This document shows, one piece after another, positions 25,901 through 36,574 of a DNA stretch of 64,000 nt (position 1 is the stretch's first letter; each line of letters opens with the position of its first letter). Made by a program: the position numbers and the translations under genes. The DNA comes from Cyanoderma ruficeps (Eukaryota > Chordata > Aves > Passeriformes > Timaliidae). Where the stretch lies: assembly GCA_008694505.1 (NCBI GenBank), contig VZDJ01004378.1, positions 3,336,149-3,400,148 of the forward strand. The letters run 5' to 3'. The notes beneath the pieces are model-generated. The model was not told where the DNA came from. It did not search any database and saw nothing but the letters and a program-made list of their open reading frames with translations.

Positions 25901-27316
25901 GCTAGCATTTTGCCAGCACCCAAATGAAATACGGTTTCACAATGGATGCTAAGAAAAAAAGAAAGCATTACCAAAAAAAGATGATCTTCATTTCACAATT
26001 AGATTTAATAAACCTTAAATTTCATTCTAGAACTAAAGGTAGAGAGAAAAAATAATTGCCATTAGCTTTCTTTCAAACCATCATCATTTGAAAGGGGATT
26101 CAAGATTATTTTATTTGGAAATTTGAATTACTATTTTTTAAAACAATTAAAATAACCTCTTCCAGCCAATAATATATTTTTCTTCTAGAAAACATATGGC
26201 TTTCTCTGCTGTCCAGGCTTCCATGGAATTAAGTTCTTTGGGAGGTCAATAACACATTTCTAAAGCTCTTTATAGTGATCAGACTGGATCCTTGACCTTT
26301 TTTTTCTGGTCTCCTTGTGCTATGAACTACACATATTAAAAAGCCGCTAAAACAAGGCAAGTCAGTTTTCCTTGATTTAAGAAAGTTGCTTATTGCCAAA
26401 CATCATCTAACATGGCTCTGTGACACCCTCAGGAGGAAAGAGGGCTGCAGATGACAGTGCAGAGCACTATTTCTGTGAGTATTCCTGAACCTCAAAGCAG
26501 TTTTTTGAAGCTTTAGAGCCAAAGTAGCTAAAAGAAAATTTACTTTAACTCTCTGTATCTTTGCTGGCCTAGTGAGCAAGAACAGCCACAGCCAAAAATG
26601 TGTTCCACTGTACAAGTAATTTACTTACAACTCAAGTGAAGACATTTCTGCTACGGGAAATGACCATGCTCTCAGTGTCAAGATGTTTTCAGTCCTGTAA
26701 AAAGTATCCTAGAATTTATTACTGGGCACAGATAACAAGTGCCTCCTAATGATATTTTATTTGACAGACATGTTCTGGTACCAAAGGTCATTGTTTAAAT
26801 CAGGGTATTCACTGCGGATTTTAAGAGAAGAATATACTAACTCATGCAGCAAACTGAGGTTTACACCTATTCAGAGATAAGTGCTGATGTTATTTAGTAG
26901 AAAAAGCACAGCCTAATTTAACATCACCACAGGCAGCTTTTACCAACACCCTCAGATGCCTTCTGTGGTCCTGGACACCTGTGATTCATAAGACCAGTGA
27001 CAAAAGAGCTGGCATCCCTGACTGCTTCTCCTTAATGACCTGCTGACATTACCAGTGACTTTATACTATGTCCTCATTAATAGATGCTGGCAAATTGAAA
27101 CAATGCTATAGAAGGCAAGGATTTCAGCCTTCAAAAAAATACAGAATTTTTGCTAATACAGAAGATCTACAAGAAGTTGCAGAAATATTTCTCACAATGT
27201 CATAACATAAAAATGCACAAAAAGTAACCTACCAGCTGCTGAGATGCAGTTAGCTGATCTCTTTATTTCCTGTCATCCTTCAGAAGCTATCAATTCATCA
27301 TGGGATACAAAAGTGG

Positions 27317-27361
27317 GAGAGAGTAAAAAGAAGAAAAAAGAAAAAAAAATAAAATAAAAAC
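27317..27361. repeat. A-rich low-complexity tract
   Basis: An A-rich stretch with GAAAAAAG and ATAAAATAAAA segments. It is simple sequence and no poly(A)-tailed retrogene is visible beside it. Confidence 0.75.
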
Positions 27362-27960
27362 CCAAAGCAACCAAAACAGAAAAGAGAACCCTAAGCCAAA
27401 ATTTGACAAGTAAGAGTGTGATAAAAATTAATTGTCTACAACTTTAACAGACTCTGTATCTGTCCTTAATAAAGAACAAGAAAGTCATGAAAGGGAGAAT
27501 GTGTATGACATTTATCATAGTTGTAAATAACTCTTCTCCCTAGGGTGTTGTACTTACAAAGACAATACATACAGTGGGCTACTCTTCAGGAAAAAGATGA
27601 ACTGTAGAAGAGAACTTGTACGAGCAACAGCAAAGCATAAAATCTTGTGCTTAACCTGAATGTATGAATATTCCCAAAAACAGGGAATATCCAAGTTCCT
27701 GGAGGACGACTTGAGCAATGAAAAGGAAATATATTCTTACAGTTTCAGTAGACCTCCATCAAAGTGTTCAATGGCTCTCAGGATAAAGCCAAAAACAAGT
27801 TAATGATACCAAAGGGAATTGTTAAACTATACAAAATAAATACAAACACGGTGCAAATGTAGGGCTACTTTGGTGGGAGAGAGGTGGGCAAAACTCATGT
27901 TTCCCACATATATATATTTATTTTGTGTTCTCATTGAAAGCAGGTTTGACTGAAAACAAG

Positions 27961-28538
27961 TATCCTGGTTTAACCACAGCTGGCAACTTAGTACCACACA
28001 GCCCCTGACCCACTCCCCACCTCTCCTTCCCTGGTGGGATGGGAAAGAGGATCACAAAAAGGTACAGCCTGTGGGTTGAGATAAGAGTATTTTATTAATT
28101 AAAATAAAGTAAAATATAATAATTGTAACAACAGTAATAATAATGATACAAAACCAAGAGAGGAATAAAACCCAAGAGAAACAAGTGGTGCACAAGACAA
28201 CTCACCATCCACTAATCAATGCCCAGCCCATCCTCAAGCAGCTCCCAGGCTCCCAGGCAACTTCTGCCAGTTTATACACAGGGATAATGTTCTATGGTAT
28301 GGAATATTCTTTATGTCAGTTCAGGTCACCTGTCCTGGCCATGTTCCCTCCCAGCTTCCCATGCAGCTTCTCACCAGCAGAGCACAAGCCAACTAAAAAG
28401 TCCTTCACTTAGAGTAAGCAGTAGTATGCAACAATTAAAACATCAATGTGTTAAAACATTCTTCTTGTACTGAATCCAAAACACAGCACTGCACCAGCTG
28501 CTAGGAAGAAAATTAACTCTATCCTAGCCAAAATCAGG
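27961..28538 (-). mobile_element. solo LTR, avian ERVL type, with 5-bp flanking repeat
   Basis: On the minus strand the element begins TCCTGATTTTGGCTAGGATA, followed by the typical AGAGTTAATTTTCTTCCTAG block. It ends with GTTAAACCAGGATA. This is the standard avian ERVL LTR architecture. The TATA-like box is at 28271-28276 and the AATAAA signal at 28091-28096 (both as plus-strand complements), followed by ATCTCAACCCACAGG. ACAAG occurs on both sides (27956-27960 and 28539-28543), matching the 5-bp duplication made by ERVL integrases. The last base or two of each end are ambiguous because the LTR terminus itself may contribute to ACA. No internal region is present. Full-length motifs suggest a comparatively young insertion. 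Confidence 0.9.
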
Positions 28539-28543
28539 ACAAG

Positions 28544-28834
28544 AAAGAAAAAATTGCTATGGTTAGCACAAAAGAAAAACAGTAGTATCCAGTCAATTAG
28601 CCCACATTAAAGGCAACCCTGAGTGCACACTGAAAAGAGTAAGCCCTCAAAAACTATTTCTGAAAAGTCATATGGCATAGGAAATTCAGCCTCAAACATC
28701 AATAAAGGGAAGAAGTGTGGTTTATTAAACAAGGAGTTTAATTTCAAGCATATTCTGTAATGAGAAAGAACAGAACATTTGCTGAGGGGAAAAAGAAAAT
28801 AAACAGAAAAAAGAAACAAAACTCATGACTCCAA
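28544..28834. other. spacer between LTR and old LINE remnant
   Basis: About 290 bp of A-rich intergenic sequence between the ERVL LTR and the CR1/L3-like remnant. Nothing is recognised in it. Confidence 0.5.
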
Positions 28835-29260
28835 AACACTCTTCTAAACATTCAAGGGATAATGGTACAATGAGCAATAAGCAGCATGGGTTCATAAGGA
28901 ACACGTCGTGCCAAGGAAACGTGATTGGTTTTTTGATAGAACTGCAAAAATCCTGGATGAGAGATACACAGCATGATTTTAATAAAGGATTTAATACAGT
29001 GTCTTACTAAATCTCCCAAAATGGATCCAAATTGCTTTGGATGTAAACACTGTCATGTAAATTGAAAACAGGTTGAAGGATCACAAACACTGGCTGATGA
29101 GAAATGGCAGAAAATTGCATTAGGTTGTGGGGAAGTAGGCAGTGGGTAGGCCTTTCTTATTTTAATAACTTCATTAATAAGCTCAAAGAAAAGGTAAACA
29201 ATATGCAAATTACCTTGGCAGATGAAACTACTGAGAGTAATGTTAAAGTGGCGGAAAATA
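28835..29260 (+). pseudogene. decayed CR1/L3-type LINE reverse-transcriptase remnant
   Basis: A plus-strand frame (28825-29010) reads like the palm region of a CR1-clade reverse transcriptase. It has a QHGF-like start, an SC..N box and HDFNKGFNTVSY, which matches the family's usual DFSKAFDTVxH catalytic block with substitutions. Further on, at about 29160-29225, a second frame reads FNNFINKL and then LADET, the decayed counterparts of LFNIFINDL and the YADDT catalytic box. Stops and frame changes separate the parts, so it is dead. The degree of decay indicates an ancient copy, possibly older than birds. Both boundaries are approximate. Confidence 0.65.
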
Positions 29261-31814
29261 AAAAACTAAGATCTAAATAAAAAAANCTGCATTGGAGAAA
29301 GGAGAGCACAGAGCAGAAAAAACCAAGCATCTTCTACAGTCAAAGCAATGGCCTACACTTAGCCCAGCAATGAAGGGGCAATTAATATATGTTATTTATG
29401 ACACATATGGCTGTTTGGAGTGCACTTCATTGGACACAAAAGGTAATGCATATCCAAGCTGCATATTTAGTAGTTTAATGTGGCATGGGAAAGGAGAAAA
29501 TCTGCCTGTAAAAAAACATAAGGTTTTGTTAACTATTAAATAAGCATACCAAAGTACAGAAAAATCTTGAAATGCACACCCAAGGGAGAGACAGGGAGAA
29601 AACAAAAGGGGCTAGGGACAAATAATCTCAAGATGCCTGTTCCTTGATTTCAAAGGATGAGGCAGCATCTATACTATAGTATCGCCCTTCCCCATTCTAT
29701 TCTTTAAGCTCTTCTTCTTTTCCTCATATTCTCTCAAGAGAATCCCTTCTTCCTCACTCATGACTTCTTTTTTTCTGCCAACTTTCTTGATTTTGCTCCC
29801 TCTTTGTCTTTCAGTCTTTCTCAGCTCCCCTTCCTCTCATTTGTTAAATTTCTCTTTATAGCTGGACAAGGCTGCTTAAAACCAGCTACTGAAATGCCAC
29901 TCAGCTACCTCTGGCACTCTGAGATACAGGTGACCACCCACTCTGGGCCGGACTACAGCTGGATGAGAGGGGTGCTGCTGTGCTGGGCAATCTTGGCCAT
30001 GTAGTGCTGCCAAAACCTTTTGAAATTCTTCAGAATTTCTCACTATGGTTGCAACTAGAAATGGTGGGGCTCTCATTGTTCCATCAGTTTCTCCACAACA
30101 GCTGTGAAACCTTTGTTATGGCCTCAAAGATCTTCCACAGTTCATGGAGCATAATTAAGTAGTTACCACAGTTCAGATCTTAATTTCTCTTGAACTTCAG
30201 GATTGCATTAAATTACAAACTAGGGCAAGTAGTAATTCACAGGAGCAATGTTCATGCTGAGTATCTATATCACAATAGCAGTCTTACTTGAATACCAGTT
30301 TGTGCTTTTTAGGGTTTATGGCTCCAATTCAAACAAGTTGAAATAGTCAAAGTCTGGTAAATATAGAAAAAATATTTTGTATAAAGCAGCTAGCAAAATC
30401 AAACAAAACCCCACACAAACAAACAAACAAACAAACAAACAAACAAACAAACAAACAGATAGCTCAGAATTCTCTGAAATGCAACAATCAAAAGAATTTC
30501 ACCATGGTGGATGCTTAAAGAAAAATCTCTCAGGCAGAACATGACCCAACACTTTCAAAGTCTGTAAAGGTTTAAACTGTATCCATGTGACCCTTTCTGC
30601 CTTTCAACACTTCTTGCCAATTACAGAGTGAAAAACTCAGCTAAGCTTTTGAGAAGGAAAGATTTTATTTTTCTTTTTCACTGATCTAAATTTCATAGCC
30701 AGGCAAGGAAAAAAAAGAAGTCTTTGCATCTCACTGTTAGTATTGGGACCTTTACTGTTTGAGCACTTTCTGTACAGAAACTTGTAAAGATGATCATAAG
30801 GGTAAAAGGAATGATGCTAACAGAAGACACTGAAATAGAATGCATTTTTGTGGATGGATATCACACATTGGCTTCACCCTCATTGTCTTAAGCTATCTTC
30901 TATCAAGGATACCCACTAATAATAGATGCTCTTTCCCACAGCTCTACATCATATAAATATAACTTTGAATTTCCTCAAGTCATTCATCTCAAAAAAAGAA
31001 TTCATGACTTCTCAATCCAATTATCACTGTTGGTAAATATTCAATATATCATTCTGCCTTTTGGATAAAAAAGGACAGAAAAGCAGCAATGCAACTATCA
31101 GCCACATCACAGTTTTCCATGTAACATACATACTTGGTTTATTTTATTACTAACTGTAATTGAATATTGCTGAAACTTCTCTTTTAAAACAAGGATAAAA
31201 TATCAAACAAATCTATTTGGATTGTGTGACATGAGCACTGACATTTATCCTTTAAAACAGAATTCAAACTTCAGCAAATGAGAAAGGTTAAAGGGAAAAA
31301 TCATTATAATTTAAAATGTGAAACGAGACAGGAAGAGCAATCTATACTCAGGAGCTATCAGAAGGTTTCCTAATGGAAGTCAATAAATGCACAAAATACT
31401 AATTACAAGAAACTTATTATCATTAAACTTCAAATTCTTTCTCAATTAATATTTCAGATTTTTCAGTATTTGTTAATTGTTATAGAGCCTGGCCCAACCA
31501 TATAAGGAACTGAATTCAACAACAAAATTCCTCCTGTTCATTAGAGTATGTTTATCTGCCTGAAGTAAAAAGCCCAATGATACCTCATCACAATAATTAT
31601 GCTCTCTTCAAACTCAGATTACTATGACAAAACATGCAACAAAATCCAGTGAGATGTAAAAAGACAGGATAAACAAATCTACCTTTTGTATGGACAAAAA
31701 ACTTGTCTTATTAAATCTGCCTAAATGAGAAAGAAGAAACGAGTGTAAAGTAACTGAGCACACCGTAGTTCAAAACCAAAAAGACAGAAGTTGTTTTGGG
31801 AAATACATTCTTTC
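29261..31814. other. intergenic DNA between two LINE fragments
   Basis: AT-rich DNA containing a (CAAA)n microsatellite and an ambiguous base at 29286. The start may include further decayed LINE sequence, but this is not clear. No gene was recognised. Confidence 0.5.
30416..30456. repeat. (CAAA)n microsatellite
   Basis: About ten perfect CAAA units. It is probably polymorphic in length. Confidence 0.95.
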
Positions 31815-32396
31815 TTCTTCAGTGATGAACAGTTGAACATTGCTAACAGTATTCTGGGCTGCACCCAAAGCGTGGCCAGCAGGTTGAGGGAGGGGATTCT
31901 GCCCCTCTGCTCTACTCTGGTGGGACCCCACCTGGAGCTCTGTGTTCAGCTCTGGGGACACCAACACAACAGGAACATGGGCCAGTTGGGGCTAGACCAG
32001 AAGAGGGCCACAGAGATAATTAGAGGGCTGGAGGACCTCTCCTACCAAGACAGGCTGGAGCAGATAAGGCTCTAGAGAGACCTTAAAGCAGCCTTCCAGT
32101 ACCTAAAGAGAGCTGGAGAGAGACACAAGGGCATGTAGTGATAGGACAAGGGGGAGTGGCTTCAAAATGAAAGAGAGCAGTTTTGGATTAGGTATTAGGA
32201 AGAAATCCTTTACTGTGAGGGTGGTGAGGAACAAGTTCCCCAGAGAAGCCGTGGATGCTCTGCCCCTGGAAGGGTTCAAGGCCAGGCTGCATGGGGCTCT
32301 GAACCTCCTGGTCTATAGAAGGTACATGGCAGGAGGGCTGGAACCAGATGATCTTGAAGGCCCCTTCCCACACAAACCACTCTGTGATTCTATGAA
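31815..32396 (+). mobile_element. CR1 LINE, 5'-truncated 3' end
   Basis: This is a classic chicken-repeat-1 tail. The first part (31815-32075) is the end of the CR1 polyprotein, reading ILGCTQSVASRLREGILP and then LVGPHLELCVQLWG, a recognisable CR1 C-terminal signature. It continues through GGGCATGTAGTGATAGGAC, GATTAGGTATTAGGAAGAAA and ACTGTGAGGGTGGTGAGGA. It closes with the CR1 3' terminus around TCTGTGATTCTATGA (32381-32395). Small internal deletions (near 32060 and 32125) and stops show that it is inactive. 5' truncation is the normal outcome of CR1 target-primed insertion. CR1 is the dominant LINE of birds and supports the avian assignment. Confidence 0.93.
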
Positions 32397-34429
32397 CCCT
32401 GAGGAAAGGCAAAAAGAACAGCAATAATCCCTTCTTGCAGAAACACAATAACATGTTCAGTATTACTTATTCAGGTAATGAATACCGGAGATGTCAAAAA
32501 AACCCCAGCAGTGCAGGCATTGAGAGCCTGATTTTTTTATCATAGATGAAATATCGTGGAATACCAACAGAACAGAATGAATGTATTTGGAAACTTTTCA
32601 GTTTTATTTTTTTTTCATGTAGGAACATGCTTATTGGTGTTCCTTTTATAGATTTTGGCTGCAAAAACATCTATGAATTTTAGTTCCCCCATCTAAGAGA
32701 GAAAAATGTTTTGGGTGTTTCTGGGTTGTTTTCTTTCTTTAAGCATGTTATAAATATAAAAGTCTGCTTGTGGTTTTTGAGATCGTTTCTAGGCTGATGC
32801 ATGAATTGGTAGAAAGGCTGTCAAAACATGTACAACTTCTTCAGTAGAGTTGTGAAAGCCTGAATGAACCGTAGGCTGTATCAGAAAATAATGGAGTAGG
32901 AACTTTATCCTAAAGGAATATCTTATCATAAGAAGTAACAGAATTATTTGAAAGACATGAGATGAATGTACCATCAGCCTCAAAAAACCCCACAATGAAC
33001 TCCTTCCCTAAAAAATCTCAAACAAGCAAAAACCCAGATTATACAGACTGCAGCAAAATTTCAAATAAATATTATGGACCAAGGATATTTTAAAAAGTGC
33101 AATTTTCAGAAACTAACTTCCAATATTTAACAGAGCAGCAAAAGTAGACAGGAGACTATCATAACGGCAAATCAACTGTTTTTAAAGCCAGCAAAAACTC
33201 CTTAGCTATTTAGCTTAGCTGAATACAATCGACAAAATCCAAATTTTCTCTATGTGCAGTTCTTTCCAACAACAAAATACTTGATAAACCAAAAGAAATG
33301 TGACAAAGATTTAAGACTTTTCTTTGTGTTCAGAAATAATTTTTATCCATTATAAAGCAGGTGAAATGCCAACACTGGGTGCAAAACTCAGTTCTCATCT
33401 CACCATTACAGGATCAGTGATGTCAACCAAACACTGCTTAACCTCCTTCTTGATGATCCATATTTCTTGCAGAAATATGTAGAAGGGCAGTATGTCTGCT
33501 AGCTCCTGTCTGCTCCTTTCACACAAACGCCAGCAGCAACAATCCCGAGTACCCTTTAAGAACAAGCAGTGAATTTATCATATCTGTTTGTAATGCCCTT
33601 TGGGACTCTTCAGGAAGAAAGGCACTGTAAATGTAAGCTCATTATCATCATTAACTCCTTTAATACACCAGCTGAGCTCAGAAGGAACAAATGGGAGAAA
33701 AATGTAAGGGAAAAAAACGTTAAATACATTTGCCATTCTTTTACTGGTAGGTGTAAACACTTCCTACTTAGTTTTTAACATTCATAGATACCCTTATTAG
33801 AATAAGCTCATTACTTATTAGGAATTCTTAAAATTAGCTTGGACATTTTTTTTTTCCCATGAGATTATATTTACACTGCTAAGGAAAAAGAAGAAAATGG
33901 CTTGACTTTTATTCAGGGATGTGCAACACAGCAGTGCCTAACTTACTCGGCACTCCCATAAGCTTAGAAACTTAAGCTCATGGTTTCCACAGTTACATCT
34001 CACCTAGGTGCGTGAGAGAATGGTTTGAGAAAATGAAACACTCTCTGCTTGTCCTGTTTGTGTTTTTTGGGTAACTGTCACGGACATTTTGAAAGGAAAA
34101 ACAGCACACCACCTTCTCAAACTGCTTTATAGGAAAAATATTAAACTTTTAAACTAGTTGGGCATACTTTACACAAAAGTTCTACAAAATAGCAACTGGC
34201 AGGGGCCATGGGGAATCCTTAAAGGTACTCATAATTTTACAGAATTACTGCATCCAAATTCGGCAAGCTATCACCTGAATTAAATGAAAATCAGAGAAAC
34301 AACAAGAAAGAATGATGAAGTTTATCTGACTGTACAAAGGCAAGAGAAAACCATACACAAATGTTCATAGCAGGAAAGAAATCCGTGGAGATGCTTCTGA
34401 TGCTATTCATCACTACGTGATGATGTGTG
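32397..34429. other. intergenic DNA upstream of the CpG island
   Basis: Two kilobases of AT-rich sequence running up to the sharp GC increase at about 34430. It forms the distal 5' flank of GPR37. No gene or known repeat was seen. Confidence 0.5.
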
Positions 34430-35830
34430 AACACCAAGTCCTCCGCTCAGCCTGCTGCTTCGTGTTGCGCTCTCGCAGGGGAACCGGCGTCCCTTTCTCG
34501 CCGTCCGTGGCCTCTGCCCCTGCAGCAAGGTGCCCTCATGGCTCTTCTGCCGTCCCTGTGCCCACAGCTTCCCCCACCGCCTCCCAGCCAGCCCCCGCTC
34601 CCACTGCCCGCGGTTCGTGTCGGGGCGAGACTCTCCGTACCGGAGCAGGGCGCTTTGCACCCTGCCGCTCCTCTAGGTCCCGCTGGCACCCGCGGCCCGA
34701 GGAGGGCAGCCAGCGAAGAGACCGGGGCGCGCAGGTGGGCTGTGGAAAGCCGGCGGCGGGGATGCGCCCACAGACGCCGCATCCTTGCCCGGGGCCGCAT
34801 CCCCGCAAGGGGAGCGCGGGGGCTGCTGAGGAGCGCAGGGCAGGGGAGGCCCCGGCCCAGCCCGGCCCCACACCCGCCCCTCGCCCCGGCCGCCCCGGCG
34901 GGCGGTGCCTCGGCCCCGCGGCGCCGCCGGGCGGCGCTTGCGCACTGCGGCCGCCGCGCCGCTCGCCCGCCTCTCCGGCGCGCCCCGAGAGCCGCGGCGG
35001 AGCCGGTGCGACCCCAGCGAGCCGCACCGGGCTGAGCGGGGCCGGAGCCGCGGGCAGCCGGCAGCAGCAGCAGAGCCCGCCGTACAGCAACCGCTGCCTT
35101 AGCGGGGGCCGTGGCTGCTGCCCCGCTTCACCTGGTGCCCGCACGACTCGGGAGGCAAGAGCAGCCCCGAGGGGTCCGTCCCGGGGCTTGCCCGCCCGGC
35201 GCGGGCAGTATCTTTGCCGCCCCGGCCGTGCTCGCCGTCCCCTGCCCGCTTGCGAGTGCTTTGGGGTGCAGTGATCGATCCCGGCAAGAGTTTTGCAAAG
35301 CTCTGAAACACCTTGAGCTGCGCGCAACAACCTGTGTTCTCCGAGGTGCTGGAGATGAGGAATTAGTGTTCGCGACCGCCCGGCGAGGGGAGGTGTCTTT
35401 CTCAAAGGATCTTTCCTGACCCGTAGAGCCACTGGCTGCCCGCGGCGGCGAGAGGACGCAAATGGGCAGCACGAGACCGGTGCGGCTGCTGGCGAGGAGG
35501 CAGCGGTCCCGGGAAAGGGCGGAGCGCCGGGGGGGGTTTCTCCCGGCGCTGCACTTGCTACATTAACTCGGCGCGTCGGAGACGGCGACACAACTTTCCG
35601 GGTCTGCCCCGGGCGTCGGCCACAAGAGGCTCCTCGCCGCTGCGCTCGTCGCGCCCCCAGCGCCGGCCGCTGCCCGCGGCGGACCCCGGCGGCAGCGGGA
35701 GCCGCGCTCCGGGGACAGCGGCGTCGCGGCTGCTCCTGACCCGGCCCCGGGCGGGCAGGCTGTCCCCGAGAGCCGGGTGGGCATGTCTCCCGCTCGCAGC
35801 CCCGCCGAGCGAGGCGGCCGCCGGGTCTGA

Positions 35831-35863
35831 AGGAGAGCGGGTGAGCCCCGCCGCCTCCCGGCC
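35831..35863 (+). promoter_or_regulatory. GPR37: start-codon context of GPR37
   Basis: An in-frame TGA at 35828-35830 lies 33 nt before the ATG at 35864, so no upstream in-frame extension is possible on an unspliced leader. The ATG has G at -3, a good Kozak base, but C at +4. Translation from it gives a hydrophobic signal sequence straight away, which supports this start. Confidence 0.75.
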
Positions 35864-36574
35864 ATGCGGCCCCTCCGCGCTCCCCTCGCCCTGCTCTGCC
35901 AGGTGCTGAGCGCCTGGGCTGCCTGCACTCTGGCCCCGGACCCCGTCGCAGCGTCTGGCCCGCCGGCGCCCCCGCAGCGCGCCCGCTCGCCGCCGGCCGC
36001 GACGCCCCTCGCCCCGGGCCGGCGGGCGGCCGCGACCCTCCCCAGGCGCGGAGCCCTCCCTGGCGGGGCCGACGCCGCGCCCGGCGGAGCGGCGGGGCCG
36101 GGCGGTAGCTGCGCGCCCCGCGGGGCGGCGGGGACCGGGCGACGGCGGGCGCGGAGCAGCGAGCCCGGAGCCGGCGCGGCGGCGGGGCGGGGCGAGGCGG
36201 GCGGCCCCCGCTGGCTGCCCCTGAACGGCTCGGCCGGCGGCGAGGGCAGCGCCGGGGGCCGCGGGAACGCCACGGGGCGCCGCGCCCGGCTCCGCAACCC
36301 CTTCTACCCGCTGACCGAGGAGTCGTACGGCGCCTACGCCGTCATGTGTCTCTCCGTGGTGATCTTCGGCATCGGCATCATGGGCAACATGGCAGTGATG
36401 TGCATCGTCTGTCACAACTACTACATGCGGAGCATCTCCAACTCCCTGCTGGCCAACCTGGCCTTCTGGGACTTCCTCATCGTCTTCTTCTGCCTGCCGC
36501 TGGTTATCTTCCAGGAGCTCACCAAGAAGTGGCTTCTAGAAGACTTCTCCTGCAAAATCGTCCCGTACATCGAG
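35864..36574 (+). CDS. GPR37: GPR37 exon 1: signal peptide, ectodomain, TM1-TM2
   Basis: First coding exon (237 codons) of GPR37, the orphan class A receptor known as parkin-associated endothelin-like receptor; prosaposin-derived peptides have been proposed as ligands. Residues 1-20 form a signal peptide. Residues about 25-142 form a Gly/Ala/Pro/Arg-rich low-complexity ectodomain with N-glycosylation sequons at N121 (NGS) and N135 (NAT). It has basic furin-like sites (RRRAR at 93-97, RRAR at 139-142). From NPFYPLT (145-151) onward the sequence is near-identical to vertebrate GPR37. TM1 is about 157-182 (GN motif, N175), TM2 about 191-217 (D203), and C230 is the TM3-proximal disulfide cysteine. 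[15 protein letters not shown] ends the exon at a GT donor. GPR37L1 is excluded by the TM1-TM2 sequence. The ectodomain is about 100 residues shorter than I recall for mammals. Codons are extremely GC-rich compared with exon 2. Confidence 0.96.

Larger units (their letters stand above)
21337..27955. other. intergenic DNA, no gene recognised
   Basis: AT-rich sequence with short chance frames only. A TG microsatellite lies at 22902-22936 and an A-rich tract at 27317-27361. A frame at 23859-24053 contains Tyr-Ala-Asp-Asp by chance, without other reverse-transcriptase motifs. Nothing else is recognised. Confidence 0.5.

Noticed and set aside
34536..35591. Long minus-strand open frame (351 codons) upstream of GPR37
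   Set aside because: It lies in the CpG island, where stop codons are rare. The product is low-complexity Ala/Pro/Arg/Gly with no domain, and overlapping frames on both strands are equally open.
35558..36415. Minus-strand open frame (285 codons) opposite GPR37 exon 1
   Set aside because: It mirrors the GC-rich coding exon. The sequence is compositionally biased and has no independent signal.
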